The notes beneath the pieces were generated by a model. It did no database searches. It had not been told where the DNA came from and was given only the letters and a program-made list of their open reading frames with translations. The position numbers and the translations under genes are program-made. A stretch of 64,000 nt of DNA from Azospirillum doebereinerae (GTDB lineage Bacteria > Pseudomonadota > Alphaproteobacteria > Azospirillales > Azospirillaceae): positions 124,001 through 188,000 of the forward strand of contig NZ_RZIJ01000006.1 of the NCBI RefSeq assembly GCF_003989665.1, given 5' to 3'. This document shows, in pieces, positions 35,026 through 43,742 of the stretch; positions within the stretch are counted from its first letter, which is position 1; each line of letters opens with the position of its first letter.

Positions 35026-35670
35026 ATGAAAATTCTGATCGGTGACGACCATCTGCTGTTCCGTGAAGGCCTGCGGCGGTTGCTCGAACAGTTGCAGGGC
35101 GACTCCACCTTCATCGAAGCGGGAACCTTCAACGAGGTTCTCGACCAGTGCCGCACGGGCGAGACCTACGACATCGTCCTGATGGACCTGCACATGCCGA
35201 ACTGGCCGGGCTTCGACGGCCTGCGCGAGATCCAGGCGTTGCAGCCGGGTGTTCCCATCGTCGTCATCTCCGCCTCCGAAGCGCTGGGCGACATCCGTGG
35301 CGCGCTCGACCACGGCGCCACTGGCTACATCCCGAAATCCAGCAGCGTCAAGGTCATGATGGGCGCGCTGAACCTCGTCTTCTCCGGTGGGATCTACGTG
35401 CCGCCGGGCGCCCTGACCGCCAGCATGGACGCCGCGCCGCGCCGCCGCTCGCCGCTGGACGTCACCGACCGCAACAGCGGTTACGGCCTGACCCAGCGTC
35501 AGCGCGAAGTCCTGGAATGCCTGCGCCTGGGCAAGTCCAACAAACAGATCGCCTATGAGTTGGGCTTGTCGGAAGGCACGGTCAAGATCCACGTCACCGC
35601 GATCTTCAAGTCGCTGGGCGTCAAGAACCGCACCCAGGCGGTCATCGCCGCCGCCGCCATGTCGGCCTGA
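35026..35670 (+). CDS. NarL/LuxR-type response regulator 3
   Basis: A 214-residue response regulator with a complete receiver: ILIGDDHLLFREGLRRLL (acidic pair), IVLMDLHMPNWPG (acceptor Asp), VVISASE (Ser) and GYIPKSS (Lys). The LuxR DNA-binding domain is LTQRQREVLECLRLGKSNKQ and LSEGTVKIHVTAIFKSLGV. I chose the ATG at 35026 because AAGGTGA lies eight bases upstream; the ATG at 35008 would add six residues. No kinase gene is beside it. A perfect terminator follows. Confidence 0.88.
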   Translation: MKILIGDDHLLFREGLRRLLEQLQGDSTFIEAGTFNEVLDQCRTGETYDIVLMDLHMPNWPGFDGLREIQALQPGVPIVVISASEALGDIRGALDHGATGYIPKSSSVKVMMGALNLVFSGGIYVPPGALTASMDAAPRRRSPLDVTDRNSGYGLTQRQREVLECLRLGKSNKQIAYELGLSEGTVKIHVTAIFKSLGVKNRTQAVIAAAAMSA

Positions 35671-35704
35671 TCGCCCGTCCGATCCGGCAGTCGATGTTTC
35701 GCTG

Positions 35705-35738
35705 AAAGGCCGTGGGGACATGTTCCCCACGGCCTTTT
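35705..35738 (+). terminator. Terminator after NarL-type regulator 3
   Basis: AAAGGCCGTGGGGA pairs with TCCCCACGGCCTTT around a very short loop, followed by a T-run. The stem is perfect. Confidence 0.88.
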
Positions 35739-35930
35739 GCGTGACACTGGCGCCGTCTCTATGGTGTTCCGCGTGGCTTGCGCACTTGACCGGACGTGGT
35801 AGCCGATGCTATCCGGCCCTGTGATGGTGCGGAACTGCCCCTCCGACCAACCGGGGGGAGCCGTTCCGCCTGACCCGACCGACCCGCGCCGCCGTTGGGG
35901 CCGCGCGCACAAGGACCGCACAGCCGCGCC

Positions 35931-36575
35931 ATGAGCGATATTTTCCGCGAAGTCGACGAGGATCTGCGCCGGGACCGCGCGGAGCATGTGTTCAAGACCT
36001 ATGGCGCCTATATGATCGCCGCCGCCGTGGTGCTGGTCGCCGGCACCGGCGGTTACACGGCGTGGCGCAGCTGGCAGCAGAGCAAGCAGCAGCAGACCAC
36101 CTTCGCGCTCGTCACCGCCATCGCGCAGACCGCGCAAGGGCCGGAAAAGGGCGTCGAGGCGCTGGCCGCCTACGCCGGTACGGCCGACGCCCGCATGGCG
36201 GCGCTGGCCCAGTTCAACGCCGCGGCCCTGCTGTTGCGCCAGAACAAGCCGGACGAGGCGGCGACCGTCTATGACGGCATCGCCGGCAACGGGGCCGTCG
36301 ATCCGGTCTATCGCGATCTCGCCACCCTGCTGGGGGCGATGCAGCGCGTGGAGAGCGGCGACCCGGCCCAGTTGACCGCGAAGCTGCAGCCCTTGACCGC
36401 CGAGACCAGCCCCTGGCGCTTCACCGCCCGCGAGTTGACCGCCCTCCTGGCCGCCCGCGCCGGTGACAAGGACAAGGCGCGCGGCCTGTTCCAGCAATTG
36501 GCCGACGATCAGCAGGCGCCCGGCGGCGTCCGGTCGCGCGCCGCCGACCTCGCTTCCCTTTACGGCAAGACCTGA
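35931..36575 (+). CDS. TPR-like membrane protein, YfgM/ancillary SecYEG subunit type
   Basis: A 214-residue protein. A short cytosolic part (MSDIFREVDEDLRRDRAEHV) precedes one membrane helix (about 25-46, YMIAAAVVLVAGTGGYTAW), and the periplasmic part is a TPR-like helical domain with repeated Ala-rich helices. YfgM-type proteins assist protein export at the Sec translocon in the known family. The place directly upstream of bamB and der is conserved in many proteobacteria and supports the call. A longer frame starts at 35895, but ATG 35931 begins the conserved part. Confidence 0.85.
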   Translation: MSDIFREVDEDLRRDRAEHVFKTYGAYMIAAAVVLVAGTGGYTAWRSWQQSKQQQTTFALVTAIAQTAQGPEKGVEALAAYAGTADARMAALAQFNAAALLLRQNKPDEAATVYDGIAGNGAVDPVYRDLATLLGAMQRVESGDPAQLTAKLQPLTAETSPWRFTARELTALLAARAGDKDKARGLFQQLADDQQAPGGVRSRAADLASLYGKT

Positions 36576-36578
36576 CGA

Positions 36579-37925
36579 ATGACCACGGCCCGCTCCACCC
36601 GCCGTTCGGCGCTCCTGTCCGCATCGATGCTCGCCGTCTTCCTGGGCGGCTGCGACACCGTCGGCGACTGGTTCGGCAAGACGTCCGACCCGCCGCTGCC
36701 GGGCCAGCGCGTGTCCATCCTGACCCGCGAGCGCAAGGTGGAACCGGACGTCCGTCTGGCCGACACCGCGGTCACCGTGCCGCCGCCGGTCGCCAACGCC
36801 GCCTGGGCACAGGCGGGCGGGCAGCCGGACCATTCGATGGGTCACTTGGCCCTGTCGGCCAACCCGGCCGAGGCGTGGCGTGGCGACGTCGGCACCGGGG
36901 GAAGCAGCTCGCGCGCTCTGCTGGGCGTGCCGGTGATCGCGGACGGCCGCATCTTCGCGATGGACGCCGACGCCCATGTCGCGGCGCTCGACGAGAAGAC
37001 CGGCCGGTCGCTGTGGCGCATCGACACCAAGCCCGAGCATGAGCGCGGTGGCGCCACCGGCGGCGGCGTGTCCTATGCCGACGGCCGTTTGTTCGCAGCG
37101 ACGGGCTTCGCCGAGGTGGTGGCGCTCGATCCGGCCAGCGGCTCGGTCATATGGCGCAAGCGCGTGGCCGGTCCGGTGCGCGGCGCACCGACCGTGCAGG
37201 GCGGGCGCGTCCTGGTGCTGACCCTGGACAATCAACTGGTCGCGCTGTCGGCCAGCGATGGGACCCTGCAATGGTCGCACCAGGGCATCCTGGAAACCGC
37301 CGGCCTGCTGGGCGCCGCCAGCCCGGCCGCCACCGGCACGCTGGTCGTCGCTCCCTATTCCTCGGGCGAGCTGTTCGGGCTGCGGCCCGAGAACGGCCGC
37401 GTCGCGTGGCAGGAGAGCCTCGCCAACATCCGCCGCACCGGCGCGCTCAGCAACCTCGCCGACATCCGTGGCCTGCCGGTGGTCGATCGCGGCACCGTCT
37501 ACGCCATCGGCCATTCCGGCCGCATGGTCGCCATCGACGAGCGCATCGGCAACCGCGTGTGGGAGGCCGAGATCGGTGGCGTCCAGACTCCGTGGTTGGC
37601 CGGCGACTACTTGTTCACCGTGACCAACGACGCCGAGCTGGTGGCCGTCACCCGTCAGGGCGGCCGCGCCCGTTGGGTGGCGCCGCTCGACCGCTACGAG
37701 GATCCCAAGGACAAGTCCGGCCCCATCGTCTGGGCGGGTCCGGTCCTGGCTGGCGGCCGGCTGTGGGTCGCCGGGTCGAACGGCAAGCTGCTCGGCCTGT
37801 CGCCGAACGACGGCGCGGTCGAGGTCACGCGCACGCTGCCGAAGGCGGCCTACTTGCCGCCGGTCGTCGCCAACAACACTCTCTATGTCCTCTGCGACAA
37901 CGGGACGCTCGTCGCGTTCCGTTGA
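36579..37925 (+). CDS. bamB: Outer membrane assembly lipoprotein BamB
   Basis: A 448-residue lipoprotein. The signal peptide ends with the lipobox FLGGC (C25). The body is a PQQ-like beta-propeller with repeated blades such as GRIFAMDADAHVAALDEKTG, GRLFAATGFAEVVALDPASG and GTVYAIGHSGRMVAIDERIG. BamB is part of the BAM complex, which inserts beta-barrel proteins into the outer membrane. It starts three bases after the TPR protein gene and precedes der, a common gene order. Confidence 0.92.
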   Translation: MTTARSTRRSALLSASMLAVFLGGCDTVGDWFGKTSDPPLPGQRVSILTRERKVEPDVRLADTAVTVPPPVANAAWAQAGGQPDHSMGHLALSANPAEAWRGDVGTGGSSSRALLGVPVIADGRIFAMDADAHVAALDEKTGRSLWRIDTKPEHERGGATGGGVSYADGRLFAATGFAEVVALDPASGSVIWRKRVAGPVRGAPTVQGGRVLVLTLDNQLVALSASDGTLQWSHQGILETAGLLGAASPAATGTLVVAPYSSGELFGLRPENGRVAWQESLANIRRTGALSNLADIRGLPVVDRGTVYAIGHSGRMVAIDERIGNRVWEAEIGGVQTPWLAGDYLFTVTNDAELVAVTRQGGRARWVAPLDRYEDPKDKSGPIVWAGPVLAGGRLWVAGSNGKLLGLSPNDGAVEVTRTLPKAAYLPPVVANNTLYVLCDNGTLVAFR

Positions 37926-37960
37926 CGGTTCTTGTCTGTTTTTAGGAAGCTCCTGGCGCC

Positions 37961-39364
37961 ATGTCGTTCACAGTCGTTCTCGTCGGTCGGCCGAATGTCG
38001 GCAAATCGACCCTGTTCAACCGCTTGGCCGGCAAGAAGCTGGCGCTTGTGGACGACACGCCGGGCGTGACCCGCGATTGGCGCTCGGCCCCCGGCTGGGT
38101 TGGCGGCCTCTCTTTCACGGTGGTCGACACCGCCGGGCTTGAGGACGTCACCGACGACAGCATGGAGGCGCGGATGCGCCGCCAGACCGAAATGGCGCTG
38201 GAGCGCGCCGACGTCGCGCTGTTCATCATCGACGCGCGGGCCGGCGTGACTCCGCTCGACCGCCATTTCGCCTCGATCCTGCGCAAGAGCAAGACCCCGG
38301 TCCTGCTCGTCGCCAACAAGAGCGAAGGCAAGGCGTCGAAGTCGGGTCTCTACGAATCCTACGAGCTGGGGCTGGGCGACCCGATCCCGCTCTCCGCCGA
38401 GCACGGCGAGGGCATGGCCGATCTGGTCGAGGCCCTGCTGCCTTACGCTCCCAAGGAGGATGACGAGGCGGAAGTGGATGCGGTCGCCGTCGAAGCGTCC
38501 GATGAGGGGCCGGTTCCGATCGGCGACCAGCCGGAGACCGAAGCGGACCGCAGCAAGCCGATCCAGATCGCCATCGTCGGCCGTCCCAACGTCGGCAAGT
38601 CGACCCTGCTGAACAGCCTGGTCGGCGAGGAGCGGGTTCTGACCGGGCCGGAAGCCGGCATGACGCGCGACGCGATCAGCGTCGATTGGCAATGGCGCGA
38701 CCGCCGGTTCAAGCTGGTCGACACCGCCGGCATGCGCCGCCGCGCCCGCGTCGACGAGAAGGTCGAGAAGCTGGCCGTCGCCGACACACTGCGCGTCATC
38801 CGCATGGCCAACGTCGTGATGCTGGTGGTCGACGCCGAGGCGATTCTCGACAAGCAGGATCTGAACATCGCCCGCATGGTGATCTCGGAAGGCCGCTCGC
38901 TGGTCATCGTCGTCAACAAGTGGGACATCGTCGAAGACCGCGCCATGGCCCTGCGGCAGGTCGAGGACAAGCTGGAAGCGGCGCTCGGCTACATCAAGGG
39001 CGTGAAGGTTGTCACCATCTCGGCGTTGAAGGGGCACAAGCTCGACACGCTGCTGGACGCCGTGGTCGACACCTACACGGTGTGGAACCGTCGCATCCCG
39101 ACCTCTCAACTGAACCGCTGGATCGAGGGCGTGCTCGACCACCACCCGCCGCCCCTGATCGAGGGCCGCCGGGTGAAGATCCGCTACGTCACCCAGGTGA
39201 AGAGCCGCCCGCCGACCTTCGCGCTGTTCGTCAACAAGCCGCTGGAGCTGCCGGAAAGCTATCAGCGCTACCTGACCGGCCATCTGCGCGACAGCTTCGA
39301 CCTGCCGGGCGTGCCGTTGCGGCTGCTGCTGCGCAAGGGCAAGAACCCCTTCGCGGACGAGTGA
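37961..39364 (+). CDS. der: Ribosome-assembly GTPase Der (EngA)
   Basis: A 467-residue protein with two tandem GTPase domains: [15 protein letters not shown] at the start with DTAGLED and NKSE, and [15 protein letters not shown] near residue 205 with [14 protein letters not shown] and NKWD. A KH-like domain forms the C-terminus ([20 protein letters not shown]). Der is needed for 50S ribosomal subunit maturation. It lies 35 bases after bamB. An acidic linker ([20 protein letters not shown]) separates the two GTPase domains. Confidence 0.96.
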   Translation: MSFTVVLVGRPNVGKSTLFNRLAGKKLALVDDTPGVTRDWRSAPGWVGGLSFTVVDTAGLEDVTDDSMEARMRRQTEMALERADVALFIIDARAGVTPLDRHFASILRKSKTPVLLVANKSEGKASKSGLYESYELGLGDPIPLSAEHGEGMADLVEALLPYAPKEDDEAEVDAVAVEASDEGPVPIGDQPETEADRSKPIQIAIVGRPNVGKSTLLNSLVGEERVLTGPEAGMTRDAISVDWQWRDRRFKLVDTAGMRRRARVDEKVEKLAVADTLRVIRMANVVMLVVDAEAILDKQDLNIARMVISEGRSLVIVVNKWDIVEDRAMALRQVEDKLEAALGYIKGVKVVTISALKGHKLDTLLDAVVDTYTVWNRRIPTSQLNRWIEGVLDHHPPPLIEGRRVKIRYVTQVKSRPPTFALFVNKPLELPESYQRYLTGHLRDSFDLPGVPLRLLLRKGKNPFADE

Positions 39365-39388
39365 TCGGGGGAGGGGTGGGGGCGAGGC

Positions 39389-39820
39389 TTACCTTGGCGG
39401 CTCCCACCCCGACGGGGCCATGGTGAACCCAGCGAATTCGAAGGCCGGCGCCACCGTGCAACTCACCAGCGACCAGCCTTCCAGGCCGCGCGCCGCTTGC
39501 CACGCGCCGACCGGCACCACAGCTTGCGGCCGCTCCCCGGCGGCGATGTCCATGCCGAGCCGATGAGTGCGGGTTTCCGCCTCGACCTCGTCGTAAATCA
39601 GAAGCTCCAGCGGCGCGCCGCCGTGCCACAGCCAGACCTCCACGGCGTCCACGCGGTGCCAGTGGGACCGCTCCCCGGCTTTCAGCAGAAAATAGATCGC
39701 GGTCACCGCCCCGCGCCCCTCGGCCGGCGCGCGGTAGGTCTCGACGTAATGCCCGCCTTCGGGATGCGGCTGGAGGCCGAGCAGAGCGATCAGCCGCTCG
39801 GCGTCGAGCGCGCCGGTCAT
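39389..39820 (-). CDS. Cupin_5 (DUF985) family protein
   Basis: A 143-residue cupin. ALLGLQPHPEGGHYVETYRA, AIYFLLKAGERSHWHRVDAV and EVWLWHGGAPLELLIY are the typical DUF985 blocks. The family is widespread, metal-binding by fold, and without a proven reaction. The ATG overlaps the stop of the small acidic protein gene upstream (ATGA). It is the last gene of the map-nudix-small protein-cupin run and converges on der. Confidence 0.87.
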   Translation of the reverse strand: MTGALDAERLIALLGLQPHPEGGHYVETYRAPAEGRGAVTAIYFLLKAGERSHWHRVDAVEVWLWHGGAPLELLIYDEVEAETRTHRLGMDIAAGERPQAVVPVGAWQAARGLEGWSLVSCTVAPAFEFAGFTMAPSGWEPPR

Positions 39821-39933
39821 CGGTCGTCCTCGTCGCTTTTCAGAACGTCGAGGTCGAAGGACACGTCGGTGTCCTCGTCGATCGTCGACAGAGCCAACTC
39901 CACGCCAAGCATCGGAACGCGCAACACACCCAT
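39817..39933 (-). CDS. Small acidic protein, 38 residues
   Basis: The frame begins MGVLRVPMLGVELALSTIDE and ends DVLKSDEDDR. The Shine-Dalgarno sequence (AAAGGAGA) is near-ideal, and the stop overlaps the start of the cupin gene by four bases, so the frame is probably translated. I do not recognise a family. It lies 27 bases downstream of the nudix gene. Confidence 0.6.
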   Translation of the reverse strand: MGVLRVPMLGVELALSTIDEDTDVSFDLDVLKSDEDDR

Positions 39934-39960
39934 GTCCGTCTCCTTTCGTCCGAAGAACGA

Positions 39961-40575
39961 TCAGCGTAACACCGTCGCCTCCCGCGCCGCCGTGCCCAGC
40001 CCCTCACGCAGTCCAGGCAGCAACACGGCGCCCAACATGGCGATCACCGGCAGGAAGGCGTAGTCACCGCGCGCCGCTGCGTCGATCAGGTCGTTCGGGC
40101 TGTGCAGCTCGATCCGCATCTCCTCCAGGTCGCCGCTGTCGGGTTCGGCGACCTTGCGGGCGTTGCGGGCGTGGAACATGTGGCAGGCGCAGCCACGGTG
40201 ATTGCCTTGCACCACGAAAGCGCCCAAGCCCGTCCAGTCATCGGATTCGTAGCCGGTCTCTTCCAGAAGCTCGCGTTTGGCGGCGGCCAGCGGATCCTCG
40301 CCAGGGGCAAGAGCGCCCGCCGGGAAGGTCAGGCTGACGCGCCGGGCGCCATGCTTGTAGGTGCGCAGCATGACAACATGGCCGTCTTCGGTCTCCACGA
40401 ACATCAGCGCGTAGTCGGGCTGGTCCACCTGATAGAAGCTGTCGACCCGGCGGCCGTCGGGAAGCTCCACCGTCTCGGCGCGCACCTTCAGATAGGGGCT
40501 GGCGTCGAGAAGGTCCCGGCTGCCCAGCACCGTCCAGGGTTTCAGTTCGTCCGCATCCTTACCGGAGTCGCTCAC
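39961..40575 (-). CDS. NUDIX hydrolase
   Basis: A 204-residue protein with a complete Nudix box (GALAPGEDPLAAAKRELLEE followed by TGY), which binds metal and hydrolyses nucleoside diphosphate derivatives. The N-terminal half (LLDASPYLKVRAETVELPDG, VDSFYQVDQPDYALMFVET) resembles ADP-ribose pyrophosphatases, but the substrate is not certain. A hydrophobic C-terminal stretch (YAFLPVIAMLGAVLLPG) is notable. The GTG start at 40575 overlaps the map stop (GTGA). Confidence 0.85.
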   Translation of the reverse strand: MSDSGKDADELKPWTVLGSRDLLDASPYLKVRAETVELPDGRRVDSFYQVDQPDYALMFVETEDGHVVMLRTYKHGARRVSLTFPAGALAPGEDPLAAAKRELLEETGYESDDWTGLGAFVVQGNHRGCACHMFHARNARKVAEPDSGDLEEMRIELHSPNDLIDAAARGDYAFLPVIAMLGAVLLPGLREGLGTAAREATVLR

Positions 40576-41384
40576 GCGGCGGCTCCGTAGGGCGGCTGGG
40601 TGAAGCCGGCGGGGGAAAGGGTGAAGATCTCGCAACCGTCCTCGGTGATGCCGATCTGATGCTCGAACTGCGCCGACAGCGAGCGGTCGCGCGTCACCGT
40701 CGTCCAGCCGTCCGACAGGATCTTCACCTCGGGGCGGCCGGCGTTGATCATCGGCTCCACCGTGAAGACCATGCCGGGTTGCAGCAGCACGCCGGTGCCG
40801 GGCTTGCCGAAATGATCGACGTGCGGGGCGTCGTGGAAGACCTGCCCGATGCCGTGCCCGCCGAAATCGCGCACCACCGAGCAGCGGTTCGCCTCGGCCA
40901 GGGTCTGGATGGCGTGGCCGATGTCGCCCAGATGATTGCCGGGCCTGGCCTGGGCGATGCCGGCCATCATGCAGCGGTAGGTCAGGTCGACCAGCTTGCG
41001 CGCCTTCACGCCGATCTTGTCGCCGACGAAATACATGCGGCTGTTGTCGCCGTACCAGCCGTCCACGATCGTCGTCACGTCGATGTTGACGATGTCGCCT
41101 TCGGCCAGACGCTTGTCGTCGCTGGGGATGCCGTGGTTCACGACGTGGTTGGGCGAGATGCAACTGGCCTTTGGGTAGCCGTGGTAACCGATGGTGGCGG
41201 GGATGCCGCCGCGTTCGCGCTGGAACGTCTCGATCAACTGGTCGAGATGGCCGGTGCTGACGCCCGGCACCACGAAGGGGCCGATGTAGTCCAGGATCTC
41301 CGCCGCCAGCCGGCACGCCTTGCGAATCGCCTCGAACCCTTCCGGTCCGTGCAGGACGATGCGTTTGCCTTCCTTGTCCGCCAC
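40572..41384 (-). CDS. map: Type I methionine aminopeptidase
   Basis: A 270-residue enzyme that removes the initiator methionine. The metal ligands are visible: IVNIDVTTIVDGWYGDNSRM (first Asp pair region), GGHGIGQVFHDAPHV (His), FTVEPMIN (Glu) and SAQFEHQIGI (Glu). The substrate-site His is in NHVVNHGIPSDD. It starts a minus-strand run with the nudix hydrolase, small protein and cupin, and is divergent from radA (166 bases). Confidence 0.95.
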   Translation of the reverse strand: MADKEGKRIVLHGPEGFEAIRKACRLAAEILDYIGPFVVPGVSTGHLDQLIETFQRERGGIPATIGYHGYPKASCISPNHVVNHGIPSDDKRLAEGDIVNIDVTTIVDGWYGDNSRMYFVGDKIGVKARKLVDLTYRCMMAGIAQARPGNHLGDIGHAIQTLAEANRCSVVRDFGGHGIGQVFHDAPHVDHFGKPGTGVLLQPGMVFTVEPMINAGRPEVKILSDGWTTVTRDRSLSAQFEHQIGITEDGCEIFTLSPAGFTQPPYGAAA

Positions 41385-41550
41385 AAATTCCCCGCTGTTC
41401 GCTGTCGCAATGATTTGTCGATGTCGCGCCGTAAACTATCACCTCGGCGGACCGAAAAAAGCCCCCGCTTTTTCATGGCTGGAATCGTAGGATTCCGGGC
41501 GGTCCCTTGCTATATGTTGCCCGCCTTACCCCCATCGGACTACCAGACCT

Positions 41551-42957
41551 TTGGCCAAGCCCACCACCCGTTACGTCTGCCAAGCCTGCGGCGCGTCCTT
41601 TCCCAAATGGGCCGGGCGCTGCGACGCCTGCGGCGAATGGAACAGCCTGGTCGAGGAGGCCGCGCCCGACGCGGCGCCCAAGAGCATGGGCGGCGCGCGC
41701 GGCCGGCGGCTGGAGTTCGTCGGTTTGGATGGGCTGAGCAGCGCGCCGCCCCGCCGGATGACCGGCATCGCCGAGTTCGACCGGGTGTGCGGCGGCGGGC
41801 TGGTGCCCGGCTCGGCCATCCTGATCGGCGGCGACCCCGGCATTGGCAAATCGACCCTGTTGCTCCAGGCGATGGCGCGGCTGGCCCAGACCCACCGCTG
41901 CGCCTACGTCTCGGGCGAGGAGGCGGTGGATCAGGTGCGGCTGCGGGCGCAGCGGCTGGGCTGCGCGGCGGCCCCGGTCGATCTGGCCTCGGCGACCAGC
42001 GTGCGCGACATCGTCGCCTCGCTGGACGAGACGAACGGCCCCGAGATCATCGTCATCGATTCGATCCAGACCATGTATGTGGACAATCTGGACAGCGCCC
42101 CCGGCACCGTGGCCCAGGTCCGCGCCAGCGCGCAGGAGTTGATCCGCGTCGCCAAGCGGCGCGGCGTCGTGCTGCTGCTGGTCGGTCACGTCACCAAGGA
42201 AGGCATGATCGCCGGCCCCCGCGTGCTGGAGCACATGGTGGACACGGTGCTGTATTTCGAGGGCGAGCGCGGCCACCAGTTCCGCATCCTCCGCGCGGTG
42301 AAGAACCGCTTCGGCCCGACCGACGAGATCGGCGTCTTCGAGATGAGCGACGGCGGTCTGGGGGAGGTCGCCAACCCGTCCGCCCTGTTCCTGGCCGAGC
42401 GGCGCGGCGACGTGTCGGGCGCCGCCGTCTTCGCCGGAATGGAGGGCACGCGCCCCGTGCTGGTCGAGGTGCAGGCGCTGGTCGCGCCCTCGCCGCTGGG
42501 CACGCCGCGCCGGGCGGTGGTCGGTTGGGATTCGGCGCGGCTCGCCATGGTGCTGGCGGTGCTGGAGGCGCGCTGCGGCGTGCAGATCGGCGCCAACGAC
42601 GTGTATCTGAGCGTGGCCGGCGGCCTGCGCATCACCGAGCCGGCGGCCGATCTGGCGGTCGCCGCCGCGCTGGTGTCCTCGCTGACCGGGGAGCCGGTGC
42701 CGGCCGACGCGGTGGTGTTCGGCGAACTCGGCCTGTCGGGCGAGGTCCGCGCCGTGAGCCAGACCGACACCCGCCTCAAGGAAGCCGCCAAGCTTGGTTT
42801 CGCCTCCGCGATCTTCCCGGCCCGGCGGGCGGGGGGACGCGGCAAGAGCAACGACAACGGATTGAAGACGGTGGAACTCCAGCATCTGGGCGAACTGATG
42901 CCGCTGTTCCAGCCCAACGCGCGGCCCTCCCGGCCGCGCCGCCGCGACGACGAGTGA
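41551..42957 (+). CDS. radA: DNA repair protein RadA
   Basis: A 468-residue recombination helicase. The C4 zinc finger is YVCQACGASFPKWAGRCDAC. The RecA-like core has Walker A IGGDPGIGKSTLL and the RadA-specific KNRFG motif (VKNRFGPTDEIG). The C-terminus is a Lon-like domain (VFGELGLSGEVRAVSQTDTR). RadA drives branch migration in homologous recombination. The start is a TTG at 41551; no in-frame ATG or GTG fits the family's N-terminus better, so expression may be low. The gene order radA-cvpA-purF is conserved in related bacteria. Confidence 0.95.
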   Translation: MAKPTTRYVCQACGASFPKWAGRCDACGEWNSLVEEAAPDAAPKSMGGARGRRLEFVGLDGLSSAPPRRMTGIAEFDRVCGGGLVPGSAILIGGDPGIGKSTLLLQAMARLAQTHRCAYVSGEEAVDQVRLRAQRLGCAAAPVDLASATSVRDIVASLDETNGPEIIVIDSIQTMYVDNLDSAPGTVAQVRASAQELIRVAKRRGVVLLLVGHVTKEGMIAGPRVLEHMVDTVLYFEGERGHQFRILRAVKNRFGPTDEIGVFEMSDGGLGEVANPSALFLAERRGDVSGAAVFAGMEGTRPVLVEVQALVAPSPLGTPRRAVVGWDSARLAMVLAVLEARCGVQIGANDVYLSVAGGLRITEPAADLAVAAALVSSLTGEPVPADAVVFGELGLSGEVRAVSQTDTRLKEAAKLGFASAIFPARRAGGRGKSNDNGLKTVELQHLGELMPLFQPNARPSRPRRRDDE

Positions 42958-42971
42958 AGGCACAAGAGGTC

Positions 42972-43658
42972 ATGGAGAATTTTCCCGTCAACCCGGCGGA
43001 TCTCGCCGTCATCGTCGTGCTGCTGCTGGCGGCGCTGCTGGCCTTCAGCCGGGGCATGGTGGCGGAGGTGCTGTCCGTCGCCGCCTGGGCCGGGGCGGCG
43101 GTGGTCACGCTCTACGCGCTGCCTCACGCGCTGCCGCTGGTGCAGACCTACATCAAGTTCGAGATGGTGGCCTACGCCGTCGCCGCCGTCGGACTTTACG
43201 TCGTGGCGCTGGTCGTGCTGACCCTGCTGGGACGGTCGGTGTCGCGCGGCGTGCAGAATTCCGGGCTGTCGGCGCTCGACCGCTCGCTGGGCTTCGTTTT
43301 CGGGCTGGCCAAGGGTGCCATTCTGGTCTCGGTGGCCTATCTCTTCTTTATCTGGCTGGTTCCGAACACGGCGGAGCATCCCGTCTGGTTGCAGACCGCC
43401 AAGACCCGTCCGTTCCTGGCGAGCGGCGCGGCGGCGATCTACGATTTCGTGCCCGAGAACCTGCGCAAGGAAGGGTTGGGACAACTGAACGTGGCAAGCG
43501 AGCGCGCCCGGCAGGCGATCGAGGCCAAGGAGGCGCTGGACCGCCTGTCCACACCGGTGCCCAGCCTCCCGAAGACCGGGGGTGCGTCCTCGCCGGATAC
43601 CGGTTATAAGGACCGGGACCGCGCCGAAATTGAACGGTTGATGCAGAACGCGAAGTGA
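42972..43658 (+). CDS. cvpA: CvpA family membrane protein
   Basis: A 228-residue inner-membrane protein with four hydrophobic helices (first LAVIVVLLLAALLAFSRG, last AKGAILVSVAYLFFIWLV). The FSRGMVAEVLSVAAWAGAA and GLSALDRSLGFVFGLAKGA segments are CvpA signatures. The family is linked to colicin V production and envelope stress; the mechanism is unclear. The C-terminal tail is hydrophilic. ATG 42972 has AAGAGG upstream. It is followed by purF. Confidence 0.88.
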   Translation: MENFPVNPADLAVIVVLLLAALLAFSRGMVAEVLSVAAWAGAAVVTLYALPHALPLVQTYIKFEMVAYAVAAVGLYVVALVVLTLLGRSVSRGVQNSGLSALDRSLGFVFGLAKGAILVSVAYLFFIWLVPNTAEHPVWLQTAKTRPFLASGAAAIYDFVPENLRKEGLGQLNVASERARQAIEAKEALDRLSTPVPSLPKTGGASSPDTGYKDRDRAEIERLMQNAK

Positions 43659-43742
43659 AAAGCGCGATTTCTGCTCTTTTTCGTTGTGTGTTCACCGCGT
43701 TGACGGCGCCCGCGACAGGCGCTTTTTACGAAGGACCTTGAG

